A DNA stretch of 64,000 nt from Panonychus citri (lineage: Eukaryota > Arthropoda > Arachnida > Trombidiformes > Tetranychidae), in assembly GCF_014898815.1 (NCBI RefSeq), contig NW_026515498.1, forward strand, positions 210,805 to 274,804, in the 5' to 3' direction. Made by a program: the position numbers and the translations under genes. Below are positions 38,501 to 50,560 of this stretch, in pieces (position 1 is the stretch's first letter; each line of letters opens with the position of its first letter). Below the pieces are notes generated by a model, which ran no database searches, was not told where the DNA came from, and saw only the letters and a program-made list of their open reading frames with translations.

Positions 38501-39428
38501 TTTCTATTCTTTTTTTTGTTGTAATGATGTTTTCGAAATATACCTTTTGAAGATACACAAAGAATGATAGAGATAAAAACATCATGTCATAATCATGATG
38601 ATGATGAGAATATCATGATGACAATGATTGTATTGTTTTTCTCTGCAGTTTTCCTTTAATGACCAAGAGTAAAGCGTAAATTCAAGTATTGGGGAAAAGT
38701 GATGAGGATAAACAAGACACCAAAGATACCAAAGGAAAAATTATTTGAAACTTCACTCAGGGTGAAGAGGAAGATGATGAAAGAAGGATGAAAACAAGAT
38801 GACAAATGAAATCCAGCAACTTGGATGCCTTGTTGATTTTTTTTGTTGATTCATTGGATCCATCGACCGATCAAGTGGAAAATTAATCCATTCTACCTGG
38901 CTTGGTTTCTTTCAATCAGTCTTCACAAACACACACACACACTCACACATTCACACAACACTTACAGTAAACAAAAATGTGACGAAATTTATTTACATTT
39001 GATCATTGATCCAAAGATGATGAGGATGGAGATAGAAAGATGAAACAAGCGGATGGATCAAGAGAGAGAGAGCGAGAAAAGAAACAAGATGAAACATTGA
39101 AGAGAAGATGAAAGTACAAGTGTATCCAATGAAAGAAAAGAAAGAGAAACTAAATGTTCACCATGGTGATGATGATGATGATAATTATGTGAAGACAATA
39201 GTATATCAAAGTTTGGAATTACTCGAAAAAAAACTGGACAAAGAACGAGAAAAGTTTCATCGACCAAAATGGAAACAGCTTATGGAAACATAGAATAATG
39301 AATTTCGAGAAAGATTCTGAACCATTTTCGGTGTAACAATTTACTTTTTTCTCGTTTCTTCCTAAAAGATTCACCTTCATGATGATCAGTGATGTTTACT
39401 CAGTATTCGGGATGAAGATGATACCACA

Positions 39429-39433
<5 letters not shown>

Positions 39434-39481
<48 letters not shown>
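39434..39481. repeat. (GA)24 microsatellite
   Basis: Perfect 48-base GA run between short purine-rich frames. Confidence 0.97.
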
Positions 39482-39485
<4 letters not shown>

Positions 39486-41015
39486 AACAATAACAATATT
39501 TTAATGGATGATAATCAGTTGAATTTCATCAACATTTAACATTATCATGGTGCTGATGATTAAAGTGTATTATTTAATAATAATTGTGGAATCTATTTCC
39601 ATGCAATTATTATTATTGTCTCGAAAGGTGAATGTATGTTTTTCCCAGAGATTAATCTTGAAATCGCCATTGATTGTGTTTCTGTCAATATTTACAGTTA
39701 TATTCCCACTCCCACCTTACCTTCACCTCCCACCCATTCCATCAATGGTATTAATTTAATCTATTGTTGTCTCGTTGATTGTTTTCCTCATCATCTTTAA
39801 CACATCATCTCAACACCAATGAGACCAATCATTCCAACTGATTGTAGATTAGTTAATTGGTGATTATCGTGATTGTTTTGACAATTAATTCTTGTATGAT
39901 AACATTTAATTTGCTACTCTCATTTACCTGAGACCATCTTATGAATCTAAATTAACTTGATTACACATTCAGACTGAGATTATTTAGATTGTCATGAGAT
40001 TTTGTTTTCCATTATCATCATGTTGATCTGTAATTATCGTTTTCTCCCAATCAACATGATCACCATTCTGTATATACTGTTTAATGGTCAATCTTTGGAT
40101 TAGTTTGCTGATTATACTCTTGATTATGTTTACTCTTAGTACATGGACTATTATCGTTAACAATTTATTAACTATCCTTTTGTGACAATTAAACTTATTG
40201 GCTTAATTTTTGTTCCAAGTAGTTAGTATTTCCAGCGGGAATATTAAACTTTATTCTGATTCAGTTGTCGACTGATAATGAAATATACTCCCTTCAGTTA
40301 ACTTGATTTGTTAATGAGACAAGAGGAAGACATGAAGAGGAGTGGAAATAGATGAAGAAGTGGGAAGGATGGAGGTGGAAACTGAGCCGAAGGAGGTAAA
40401 ACAATCAAGAGAGAGAGAGAGAGAGACAAGAGTCCTTAATAAATTAATTTTTTTTCTTCTCCATCAATTGAAGATTCAGAAAATCAAACAATGGATAAGA
40501 GATAATTGGAGATCTCTTGAAATTATCTAAAAATATATTCATGAACAAGGAAGAACACAAAGTTCAATATGGAAAAAGGTACAAAAAAAGTTCAATTCAA
40601 CGAATCAAATTAATTTTAATTGTTTAGAGAATAGAAAAAAAAACTTCCACCGTTACAATAGAACGAAGATCAGGGTAATCGTTATACAGGGAGACCATGG
40701 ATTCTGATGAAAGGCATCAAATACACAATATATAGTGTGTGGAATGAGTTAAACAAAGAGAGATGAAGATCTGAACTGAGTTCAGGGTGAAATTTTTCAT
40801 GAAAAAAATGTAAACAATGAATCAAATATCAATAAATTGGAGGCTGTCAAATTAAACAACTTCATCAATCAACAATCATTTTGATGATTAAAAAAAGTAT
40901 CACCATCTTCAAGAAAACAGCAACAATCAATTTGTTACATTGATTACATGGGGAAGTTATGAAAAACTAATCACAACAATCATCATGAAATCATAATATT
41001 CATTAACGATCAATG

Positions 41016-41058
41016 TACAGAGTGGATTGTAAATGAATCATTTTCAATCCACTCTGTA
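41016..41058. repeat. 43-bp near-perfect palindrome
   Basis: Outer arms TACAGAGTGGATTG and CAATCCACTCTGTA pair over 14 bases without error. After one T-T mismatch the inner arms AAATGA and TCATTT pair over 6 bases round a single central A. The outermost bases are TA on both sides. It is far longer than expected by chance and could extrude as a cruciform. Confidence 0.9.
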
Positions 41059-41103
41059 TTCTGATGAGAGTTTAAATTTATATTTATAAGATAGAAAATG
41101 TCA

Positions 41104-41129
41104 TCAAATCAAATCAAATCAAATCAAAT
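41104..41129. repeat. Pentamer repeat (CAAAT)5
   Basis: Five tandem CAAAT units, 45 bases to the right of the 43-bp palindrome. Confidence 0.9.
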
Positions 41130-44100
41130 TGGTTATAACTATCACTTTGATCAATTAATTGATTTACCATCAAATTGATAAGGTAACATACTGTCCAGAA
41201 TAATAATTTAATAGTAAATTGTTAAAGAGGAACAGGAATCAAATTTGATTGTAACATCAACGATTATCAATATTAACCAGTGAAATATAATCAACATCAT
41301 CTTAAACGTTAATTTAATTATATCATCAACTTTGAATAGTTGAAATCGCCAAGTCCAATGATATAATAAATCATTGATAAATCAATAATCAATAATCAAT
41401 AAATGATTGTCCATTTGTGTAAAATTGATTGTTAAATCAATCAAATATTTGTTGGTTGTTTCAACAATTAGCTTAATTGTTTGTTATCCATTAACATTTA
41501 AATCTGATTTGAATTGTAATAGTTTGGTAAATTATCGGAAAGTAATTTGATCCTAACAATTTGATTATTTGATTTGAAATGAACTTTAATTTGTTTAAAT
41601 GATAATTGTGATTAACATGAAAAGGAAACAAATTATTTAAATCAAATTAGATGTTAATTGATCAAAGAAAATCAATTTATTATCATGATAATAACTCAAT
41701 CAAAAAGTTTTATCAACAATTTAAATTGTTAATTTTTTTTCCATCTATTATTGTGTATAAATCAATTTGATTACGAGATTTAATCAGGTAACAATTAATT
41801 GCTTTACATAAATCATCAAGTATATTGATTTAATTAGCAATTAATTTTCTGTCCGGTTCTAATTAATTTGTTTACGGTTAACAATTAACTTGAAATGAAG
41901 TTCATTGATCTTCAATAAAAAAAAACATAGTTAATTGTTTATTGTTGATCGTTAATTAAATCAACTGTAACTGGATATCTTGAATATTTAACTAGTTAAT
42001 TACCTGTGATTTAAGCTGAAAACAATTAAACCAGCATTAAAACAAGTAACTCATTTAAATTGTAAGAAGCAAATTAAATGGTAATTATAAAAATCTAATC
42101 AATACTTGAACTTGAATTGTTTTCATGATAATTATGGTGATTAACATTCAAATTGAATCAATCTAATTATATGAGGGTTTATTGATTGGTTAATCAACGT
42201 AATTAATATTAAGCCCAAAGGGATAATTGGATTCTTGTTTCAACAATCAAATCAAAGGTTAATCTGAAAGGTGAACAAAAAAGTTCTGATTGTAAGAATT
42301 TTGATTTGAAAAGAAAACTTTTGTTATCAACTCGCCTCGAAATTGTATTGATTTAGAACTTTTCGAATTCAGATCATGATCTCGAATTGAACGATTTCAC
42401 CTTATCTTTTATTCTCAGGGAATGATAAAGTAACAGTTCCAATAGAGTTGGAAACAAGAAAGAAAGCAAGAGTGAGAGAGAGAGAGAGAGAGATGGGGGT
42501 AGAGATTGATGAAAATTTCGAAACTCACAATTCGTTGATTGTTAACATTAAAACGATATGAAAGATGAAGATAAGGATGATAATGGTGATAAATATAAAG
42601 AGTAAACTTATCGCTTCAAGGCTTTGTAATGGAAGGAAAAATGTCTCCAATAATATTACATAAATATGAAGATAATGTGATAACTTGGGGAGCCAAATAA
42701 AAAGTTCTGAAAATCTTGAAATCGAATCGCATCCAGAGGTGTGAATGATGAATCTATGAGTGTATTTGAATTCTATTATTTATAGAAGAAGAAGATGATG
42801 ATTATGACGATGGTTTGTCTTCATTTGTATTGGATTAAGACAACGAGAGTTTATTTGAGAAGATGATTAAATTCTGATGATAAAACAACCAAATAAATTG
42901 AATTGAAAACGATGACGAGAATGAATTAAGATAAACAATTGAAACATCAACTCGATGGTGAAAATTGTTACTTGAAATATTCAGTAACTGATAAAATAAT
43001 AAGAGTGTGAAAAATAAATCTAATTCTGAGAGTTGTTTCCATGTATATGTTGTTTATCAGCTCTTTTCTCACTAAATGAATTCTAATATCATGAAGTTTA
43101 AGGTAACCTAAATAATAATAGTGTCTCTTTTGTTACTCTAACTCATACTCAGGGTGTTTAATGATGTATGAACATCATGCTACATGTATTCTCCATGATG
43201 AGGGTATTCAGATGAGATGATCTTTTTACATCTACACTAACTGACACCAGGATGATGATGATAATCAGTGAGATGTCAACGATAATCAGTTAATTGGAAT
43301 ACCAAACATTTGCAATCTGGAATAATTTTTTTACACATATTTTGAAATATTCTCAATTTACAGAACCTGAAATAATTCCTGTGAATTCAGGATAATATTG
43401 AAACGAGGAAAAGTTCATGATGAGAGAGAAAAAGTTCTGAATAGCCAGTAACCAAACGAATATAAAAAGATAACTATTTATTCATCTTAGGATGATGATC
43501 AATCAAAACTTTGACAGATTAATTTCTCATCCACCTTTTAACCAAAATCCGTCAGAATTCATGGAAATGTTGATTCAGAATCTAATTCGTAGGAATGAAT
43601 AGAGAAAAAAATTCTTCTTTCATCGATTTCTCTCTCTTTCTTTCTTTTTTTTCTTCCAGAATTCAGATTAACAGGGGGATAAGTAGGCGGTTGATGAAAC
43701 ATAACCTAGTTTATTGAAAACTTCTGACCAAGAATTGAGATTCTGAAAAGTAATGAACTTAAGGGCCTATTGTTTTCACAAAGGTGTGTTTTCAGTGGGT
43801 GGGGAAGAGGTTCAGTTCCTCCCTGTTCAGGAAGCTGGATGAAAACCAGAATTTTGTTATCAAAAGAAAAACTCAAAGCTCTGATTCCATCAATCAAATT
43901 AACGTTTGTTAGACTATTATATTTTTTTTCATTGCTTCTTGTTCATGGTAACATATTAATAATATTGTGAACCTGGAAATGAATATATAATCAAATCTTG
44001 TTATTGTTTTCAGAGTTACTATTAATATCTTGGAATTTATTTACTTCCATCCCCTGAATATCATCACCAGTATCACAAATTTCAACAGATTAATAAAGAT

Positions 44101-44136
44101 TCTGGTGAGTGATAATTTCATTATAATCTAGAACTT

Positions 44137-44159
44137 TCTCTCTCTCTCTCTCTCTCTCT
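44137..44159. repeat. (TC)n microsatellite, about 23 bp
   Basis: TC run read directly. Similar runs occur at 56439-56461 (AG), 37376-37395 (GA), 42474-42494 (GA) and 58702-58724 (CT). Confidence 0.9.
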
Positions 44160-44663
44160 TCACCTCCACAGGTAAAAATTCATGATTAAAGATCATCATA
44201 TGTTCAAGGTTACAGAACCTCTGAATCCTCATGAACTTGTGATTACATTATTATAGATTAATAAATTATCATTTATTATTATTTATGATAATTTAAGTTG
44301 ATTGTTGAAAATAATATTATTCATGATTTAGCCTGATTGTTATGGTTTGGTAAACAATCATTTGATTCAACCTCTTGCAATGATTGTTTTTATTTTTCTG
44401 TGACAAATTGCTGATCATTAACAATGAAACAATCAACAAATATAATGATTACTATGATATTAACAGTTATTATATTAAAGATAATTATTTATTAATCGTT
44501 TGATTGTAACAATTAAATTAAAGGTTTAGCAGTTTTCATGTTTCAACATTACAGTCCAATAAATCAATAGCTTATGAAGCTTGATTGTTGATCAATCATT
44601 AATTTCACTTTCATTCAATTGATTAACTTACAATTTCTTGATTCATACTTGGTAATCAATGAG

Positions 44664-44705
<42 letters not shown>
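44664..44705. repeat. (CAT)14 microsatellite
   Basis: Fourteen perfect CAT units, the longest trinucleotide tract in the window; it is not inside a supported gene. Confidence 0.97.
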
Positions 44706-45884
44706 TATCATTAATGTTGCAAATCTTTATATTAACAATCAATGATTTCTCATGATTATCATTTCTTGGATCAAGATTCAAATGATTAAATCATTGATTA
44801 AAAGGCAAGAATTCATTTATGTATCAATGATCTTGATTATCATTAATATAAATAGACAAATAAATTGTTATTAACTTTTATTTTCCTTTATCCAGATCAA
44901 AATGAGAAACAATTTATTCACCATTAATGACACTCATAGAAAAACAATCAACATTTTCATCAAATTGATGTATTCACGACAATGATTCACTGATAATCAT
45001 TAGGAATCATTTGATTAATATAATAACAATAATATCAAACGATTCATTGATTTTCACTATCATAATCAACTCATGAAATGCTGGTAACCATGGTAACGTT
45101 TTCTACGGAAAAGATTAAATCTGTAAGATAAAAAAAAAGCAATGATAAGAATATCGTATAATATTAGAAAGGTTAGAACTCGAGGAGAAAAAAGTTCGTA
45201 TCAGATTTATTGTTTTGTTTTCTCCTTTCGAAATCAGAATAAACAAATAATCTTCGATCGATTGTGAAAATTAATCAAAAAGTTCTCGATAAACATTTTG
45301 ATTCTTCCAATGAACTTTATCGTTCAGTTTTCTCATTGATTCTTTATCATGTTTGTTGATTAAAATTTTTAAATTTCCAGAATGAAATTTAAGAAAATTT
45401 CAACTCGAAAAATTGTCTATAAACTTTTCTACTCGAATTTAATTAATAGCCGCTGGTTATTTACTCGAACCATTGTGATAAAAGGTTATCAGAAAACGAT
45501 TAAATCATCAATTGTTAACAATTTAATTCGCCGATTTAATGATGGAAAATAATAATCAGTTGAAAGAAAAAGAAAAAAAGTTATTATTACTTTTGAAACT
45601 CGAATTAGAACTTTTATTTTTTTTTATATTTCATTCGAACTTGATTGAGTTCGATTTCGATGTAAACTTTTATTATTACAATCTAATTGTACTTTAATTC
45701 AATAGAAGGTTAATTTAATTGTTGGTTGATTCTAAATGTATGTTATTATTAATGATTAGCAATCAAAGAAGAAAATGAAATTATTGTTAATTGTTTGTCT
45801 TGAGAAAACTTTTTTCTCCCTTAATTTAAAACTAATTGTAATTCAATTAGTTTACAATTTATCGTATAACTTTTCATCCAATTC

Positions 45885-45910
45885 ATGTTAGTTTATCATT
45901 AAACTAACAT
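45885..45910. repeat. 26-bp inverted repeat
   Basis: Arms ATGTTAGTTTA and TAAACTAACAT are perfect complements over 11 bases with a TCAT loop. It sits in TTAATTG-rich non-coding DNA. Confidence 0.85.
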
Positions 45911-47324
45911 TTAGTTAATCACAATTGTTTAACACGCATGTTAATCATCAATTGATTGTTAATCATAAGCAATGTTAAAACTTGATTAATGATCACCATT
46001 GAGTCTAATTGTTGTAATAACATTGTAATCATAACTGTTATTTCAATTTAATCAATGGTAATTTATATATAATAACGTTAATCATCATTATGATTGTCGA
46101 GTTAATTGTTGATATTTTTTTTCTTCACATTGTGATTCTAATTAATTAGTAAATTAATTTCAATTATCGTTGAAATGTGATTTTAATTCATTCAAACTAC
46201 ACGATAGTTTTTAATTTAACTCTGAGATTTAATCAAAATTAACTAGCATCAAATTTTATTAATTTAATTACCAATTGTTGTGATTAATGAGACACAAAGA
46301 TTAACACAATCATGTTGATTTCCATCACAATTACAGTTGATTGTGATTAGTTAAGGGTTGCAAATAAAACGTTAATTGTTTGACTTTTACAGTGTAAACT
46401 TTTTATTATTATACTGGTGATTGTATTTAATGATTAGTACTGATAGTTTGTTAATTGTCATCAAATTGGCACAATTAACATGGTTCAAAATTAGGTAAAC
46501 AAATTTACCTTTATGTTTACTAAATCATGATTGATTAACGTTCCTTAATAATTGCCTGACAATTTACCGTAAATTGGATAACATTGTGATTTAATTGTTG
46601 ATATAACAAATTGTAACAATTTAAAATCAAGGCAACAATCAAAACATTGAAAATAAAGTCTCATGTATTTCATGCTTTGCTATAATTAAGTTAATTGTCG
46701 TTGATGGTTCATTATTATTATCATGGTATACAAAAGGTTACACAATTAACTTTGAATATCACATTATTTGATATAAAAGTTTGGTTTACAATTAATTAAT
46801 TGTTAGCTAATTAGATGGCAGGAAGAAGAAGGTAAATTAAATTAGCCATATTAAGAAGGTGAAATATAATCATCAATCATTAACCTAATCATCTTGGAAG
46901 ATTGAATCTTAAATTATGTTGATTAAATGTCAGCTGATCATAACACCTTGATAAAAAGTTAATTGTCAAGATGATTAAGTTGATGGATTGATTAAATTGT
47001 TCCTTGATTAATCGTAATTGTTGAGAAAGAAGAGAGAGAGAGAGATAAAGGTAAATAGAAAAGGTGAAAATAAATTGTTCTAGAAAATCTAATTGATTGA
47101 ATTGACAAACAATCAAATTAGATTTAAGGGAAACTGTGGGTTGGTGATGGCAGAGATTGATTGTGTTAACAATAAGATGAATTGAATACAATTAACTAAA
47201 GTTGATTGTAGAAGGACAGTAAACATTTATAGCTAATTGTTTACTTTAATTAGCTTCGATTCCAAGCAATTGATACAATTGATGGAGATACGGGATTGGA
47301 TTCAGAATTAAGTTCATCTTCCTC

Positions 47325-47328
<4 letters not shown>

Positions 47329-47364
<36 letters not shown>
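47329..47364. repeat. (CT)18 microsatellite
   Basis: Perfect 36-base CT run. Confidence 0.97.
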
Positions 47365-47367
<3 letters not shown>

Positions 47368-49919
47368 ATTTATCTACAGCTGATCTTTTTCTCTGTCAAC
47401 AAGTGGACAACTAAATAACAGAGAGAAAAATAAATTACATTTATAATCAATCCATGTAACTAACCATGTAAAAGTTGAGTTATATCGGATGGAATTATCG
47501 TTTTATATGACTGGTTAGCAGAATCTTGTGTTTTTTTCTTACAGAATTTCTTGTATTCTCAGTGTCTTTAGCATATTATTCTCGTCATTCTTGGAATACT
47601 CTTATTCTTCAGGATTTCTTTTCTCAGTTCTCTTCTTTTTTTCCCTTCCTCTTATGCATATCCATCCTCTTTACACGTTCCATCCAATGGATTATAACAG
47701 TTGAAGAGAAACATATGATGAGGGAAACGTTTCTTTTCCATGGTATTATGGATATGATCAAGAATTTTAAAGTATTACATGTAAAAAGAAGATGAAAGAT
47801 GAAGGAGAAAAGTGTGATGATGATGCTAAATAAATAATGTTGAAAGAGAAATTCTGTAAAAAGAATTCATGATAATTTTATATGTGTAGGGAAGAGAATG
47901 TTTCGAAAGGACATTTGCTCATGAGGATTTTCAATACTTCTTTTTTCAAAGATAACCTATTATTTTATTTATCATATCAACTCTTTACTCCTCGTCTTGG
48001 CTTTCATTTGGTCCAAAATAATTTTCTCCTCTGTTCCATTATTATTATCATCATTATTACTGGTTTTCTTTTACTCGATATCCTCCAATTCTTCATGGAT
48101 TTTGGGTGTTCAATGTGAATGTCAATTGATTTACACTTTGTGAAGATGAAGAGACAACTTAATATGTGGTAATAGAAACAGAAGAAGAATATTTCAATTC
48201 ATCAAATGTAACCATCTTCTTAATACTGATCAAGTTTCTTTCTTTCCAATGGCTTTGGTATTATAATCTTTTTCTTTTCCATATTGGTGGGTATTCTCAT
48301 TCTTTCAGATATTAAAGTAATAATAATAACCGGAACGTTATGATTAACACATGAGATTTGATGAACATCAAGTAACAAAATTACACACAAGATAAATGAA
48401 GGTTAGAATAGTGATTTGATCAATTGTTTACCATGAAACAAGAATGGAGAAAATGGATTTTTAAAAAATTCCAACTTGATTTGAATCAAATGATGTATTA
48501 GCAAAATATTAGAGCAAAAATATATACCTAAGGCTTACACAAAGAGTTATTATGCTGAGACTTATGAGAAGATTCAAAAACTGAGCTGAATTACCATGGT
48601 TAAAGAGTTTACCGTTGATAATGATACAGATCAATTTACAATCATTTGTTTGACATCAAAATTGATGGAAAACCTTAATTGATGATGATGATCAATGAAC
48701 TGGAAAGTCATTAACTCACATTCAGTTTAGGTTTTTTATTTATGTAGTTTTCATATTAAATATAAAGAGTATCACGGAGACAATTTAATTATCTGATCAA
48801 TTTTCAGGGAAATTAATAAACACTTGGGTATAAATAGAGAAACAAAATTATCTCAAAAGTGAACAAATTGATTAATTAAATTTTAAAGACTAAAAAAAAG
48901 GAAGCAATTGAGAAATGATATATCAATGAAAATAGAGTGAAAAATTTTGAGAGAAATTAGAAATTCACAAGAAACATCAAGTTTATCTTAACGAAAATTC
49001 CTTTGCAATTCTATACCGACGTTTCAGTTAAATATACCTATTTTTGGCGGTTTATTAGCCCTGAACTATGAATATTAGGGTTACATGTATGAGCTTAGGA
49101 CAATTAGATAGAGAAAATGTGAAATTTGTTTGGCCATAACAAATGATATGAAAAGATAATATCTCGTGAACTCTATCAAGCGAACAGCTCTGAGCCAACT
49201 TTCTGAACCAAATTTTTATGTTGGTTTTTGGTTATATTATATACAGGGCGTTTTTTATCCACTAAGGCTATTTTGCTATCTCCAGAATAAAAGTCATGTG
49301 AATGTCAGACTTGACCAGAGGACTGAATAGAATTGAACCACTCGATCCTACGATTATCAAGGTCATTGGGGTCATTTCCCGAAGGACACACTGAAAGGTC
49401 TTCATGTGAAAGAGCAACTCAAATTACCCTCTCACATTTTATTTTGAGTGTCTGATGTGTAAGTTTTACATGAAATATAAAAATGTAAGCCTGATCCAGT
49501 ATTTTTGCAAAAATTTCATAATAATTAAGCTCGTAAGGGAATATTTTGATAAATTATTTCAAAGGCAAAGTTGAAGTTAGTGAGATTTCAAAATTAAAAA
49601 TTATGATCAACACGTTTTTTGGTTGTCGAAAGAAAAGAAAAGGTAGAAATTAGAACCATGTTGAGAAGGAAAAAGTTACACCATTAAAATGGAGCTTAAA
49701 TTCAAAATCATCACTCATGATGAATAAGCGTGGAATGACCATCAATTGACCTTGAAACGTGTCCTTTTCCAATGAGTTAAATGACCTTGATCTCTTAATA
49801 TGATTTATTGAGTATCGCTTAAATCATTGTCTTCCAAGTCTTGAGTCTCTAGGACTTATAATTGCTGAGAAAGTTGTCAAAACATCGACATTCTATTAAA
49901 ATATTTGAATTTCATTCAG

Positions 49920-50151
49920 CCTAATACATCTCAAGATTCTCAAGATAATGAAATCAATCAAATTGCTGATATAGTTGATCTTCCCAATAAAAAAACAATA
50001 TCTATCTGAATACGATAACGTTAGTCAGATTCTACGAAATCTTATCGATGTTGTTGACAAAATGAAGTCTTTAATCATAAGGCAAAGTACAAAAAATCTC
50101 TCTGCCTTGAAAAATGTACCATTAGTAGATAATTTTCGCTTTTTCCAATAA
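49920..50151 (+). pseudogene. Frameshifted coding remnant, probably from a transposon
   Basis: Two adjoining plus-strand frames look protein-like despite the AT-rich context. The first runs from 49920 for about 27 codons, starting PNTSQDSQDNEINQIADIVD. Near 49992 the reading must change frame, after which YLSEYDNVSQILRNLIDVVD and about 30 more residues continue to a TAA at 50149-50151. The two pieces are amphipathic and balanced in composition, unlike the Lys/Ile/Phe/Asn-rich chance frames elsewhere. No family is recognised. No complete protein can be read. Confidence 0.35.
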
Positions 50152-50219
50152 ATCGAGAATCAATAAACATATTGATTCTTCAGCCATTAATTTCATTTTC
50201 TTTGATGAATTTTCGTCTT

Positions 50220-50480
50220 AATAAATCAAAACCGACTCAATGTTGATTCATGGCCGTTCAAAAACGGTCAAAAAAGAGTCAAAATCATTCATCTTTGAGT
50301 CAATTTAACTCAAGTAATTTGAATAACTATTGACTCTCTTTTGATTAATTTTAGTAAATAGTCAAAACTAATCAAAATAAGAGTCAAATACACTCAGAAA
50401 TGAGTCAAATCTCATCAAACGACATCGACTCTCTAAGGAGTAAAAATGTCCCATCCACCTTGTTTTTTGACTCTCATGAC
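50220..50480. repeat. GAGTCA-rich fold-back sequence
   Basis: The word GAGTCA or its complement TGACTC recurs about ten times in 260 bases. Within it, 50330-50353 (TTGACTCTCTTTTGATTAAT...) and 50362-50387 (CAAAACTAATCAAAATAAGA...) form an imperfect hairpin with arms of about 25 bases and a short loop. The arrangement resembles a fold-back or MITE-like element. Confidence 0.5.
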
Positions 50481-50560
50481 TCTTTACTGTTGATTGGGAT
50501 TTCTTTGTAATAATCATCATTTTTGCAGAGGACTATTGTTAAAGATTTTTAACGATTTGA

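Larger units (their letters stand above)
34172..41000. other. Upstream of the receptor's known exons; no exon identified
   Basis: The exon carrying the receptor N terminus and TM1 should end in phase 2 before a minus-strand donor somewhere above 34171. I searched for a minus-strand frame ending in a T-R-K-like joint and found none I trust. A His/Gln/Asn-rich minus-strand frame at 35076-35270 and a hydrophobic one at 35404-35514 are the only notable candidates. The rest is AT-rich up to 36350, then GA/TC- and ATG-repeat-rich. Confidence 0.5.
41059..48949. other. AT-rich non-coding region
   Basis: TTAATTG-rich at 41100-42330 and 45400-47280; repeat-asymmetric and ATGATG-rich at 42400-44200 and 47300-48300. 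An unusual, less AT-rich patch is at 43670-43900. No gene is supported. Confidence 0.55.
48950..50560. mobile_element. Decayed transposon-like segment
   Basis: This 1.6-kb stretch differs from its surroundings: TTAATTG words are scarce, GC is higher, and several element-like parts occur together. At 49242-49260 TA is followed by CAGGGCGTTTTTTATCC, like a Tc1/mariner-type terminal repeat at its TA target. At 49920-50151 a broken coding fragment is visible. At 50220-50480 there is a fold-back region rich in GAGTCA. No intact transposase or reverse transcriptase is present and no matching second terminus was found, so the class cannot be named and more than one old insertion may be nested. The borders are approximate. 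Confidence 0.4.
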
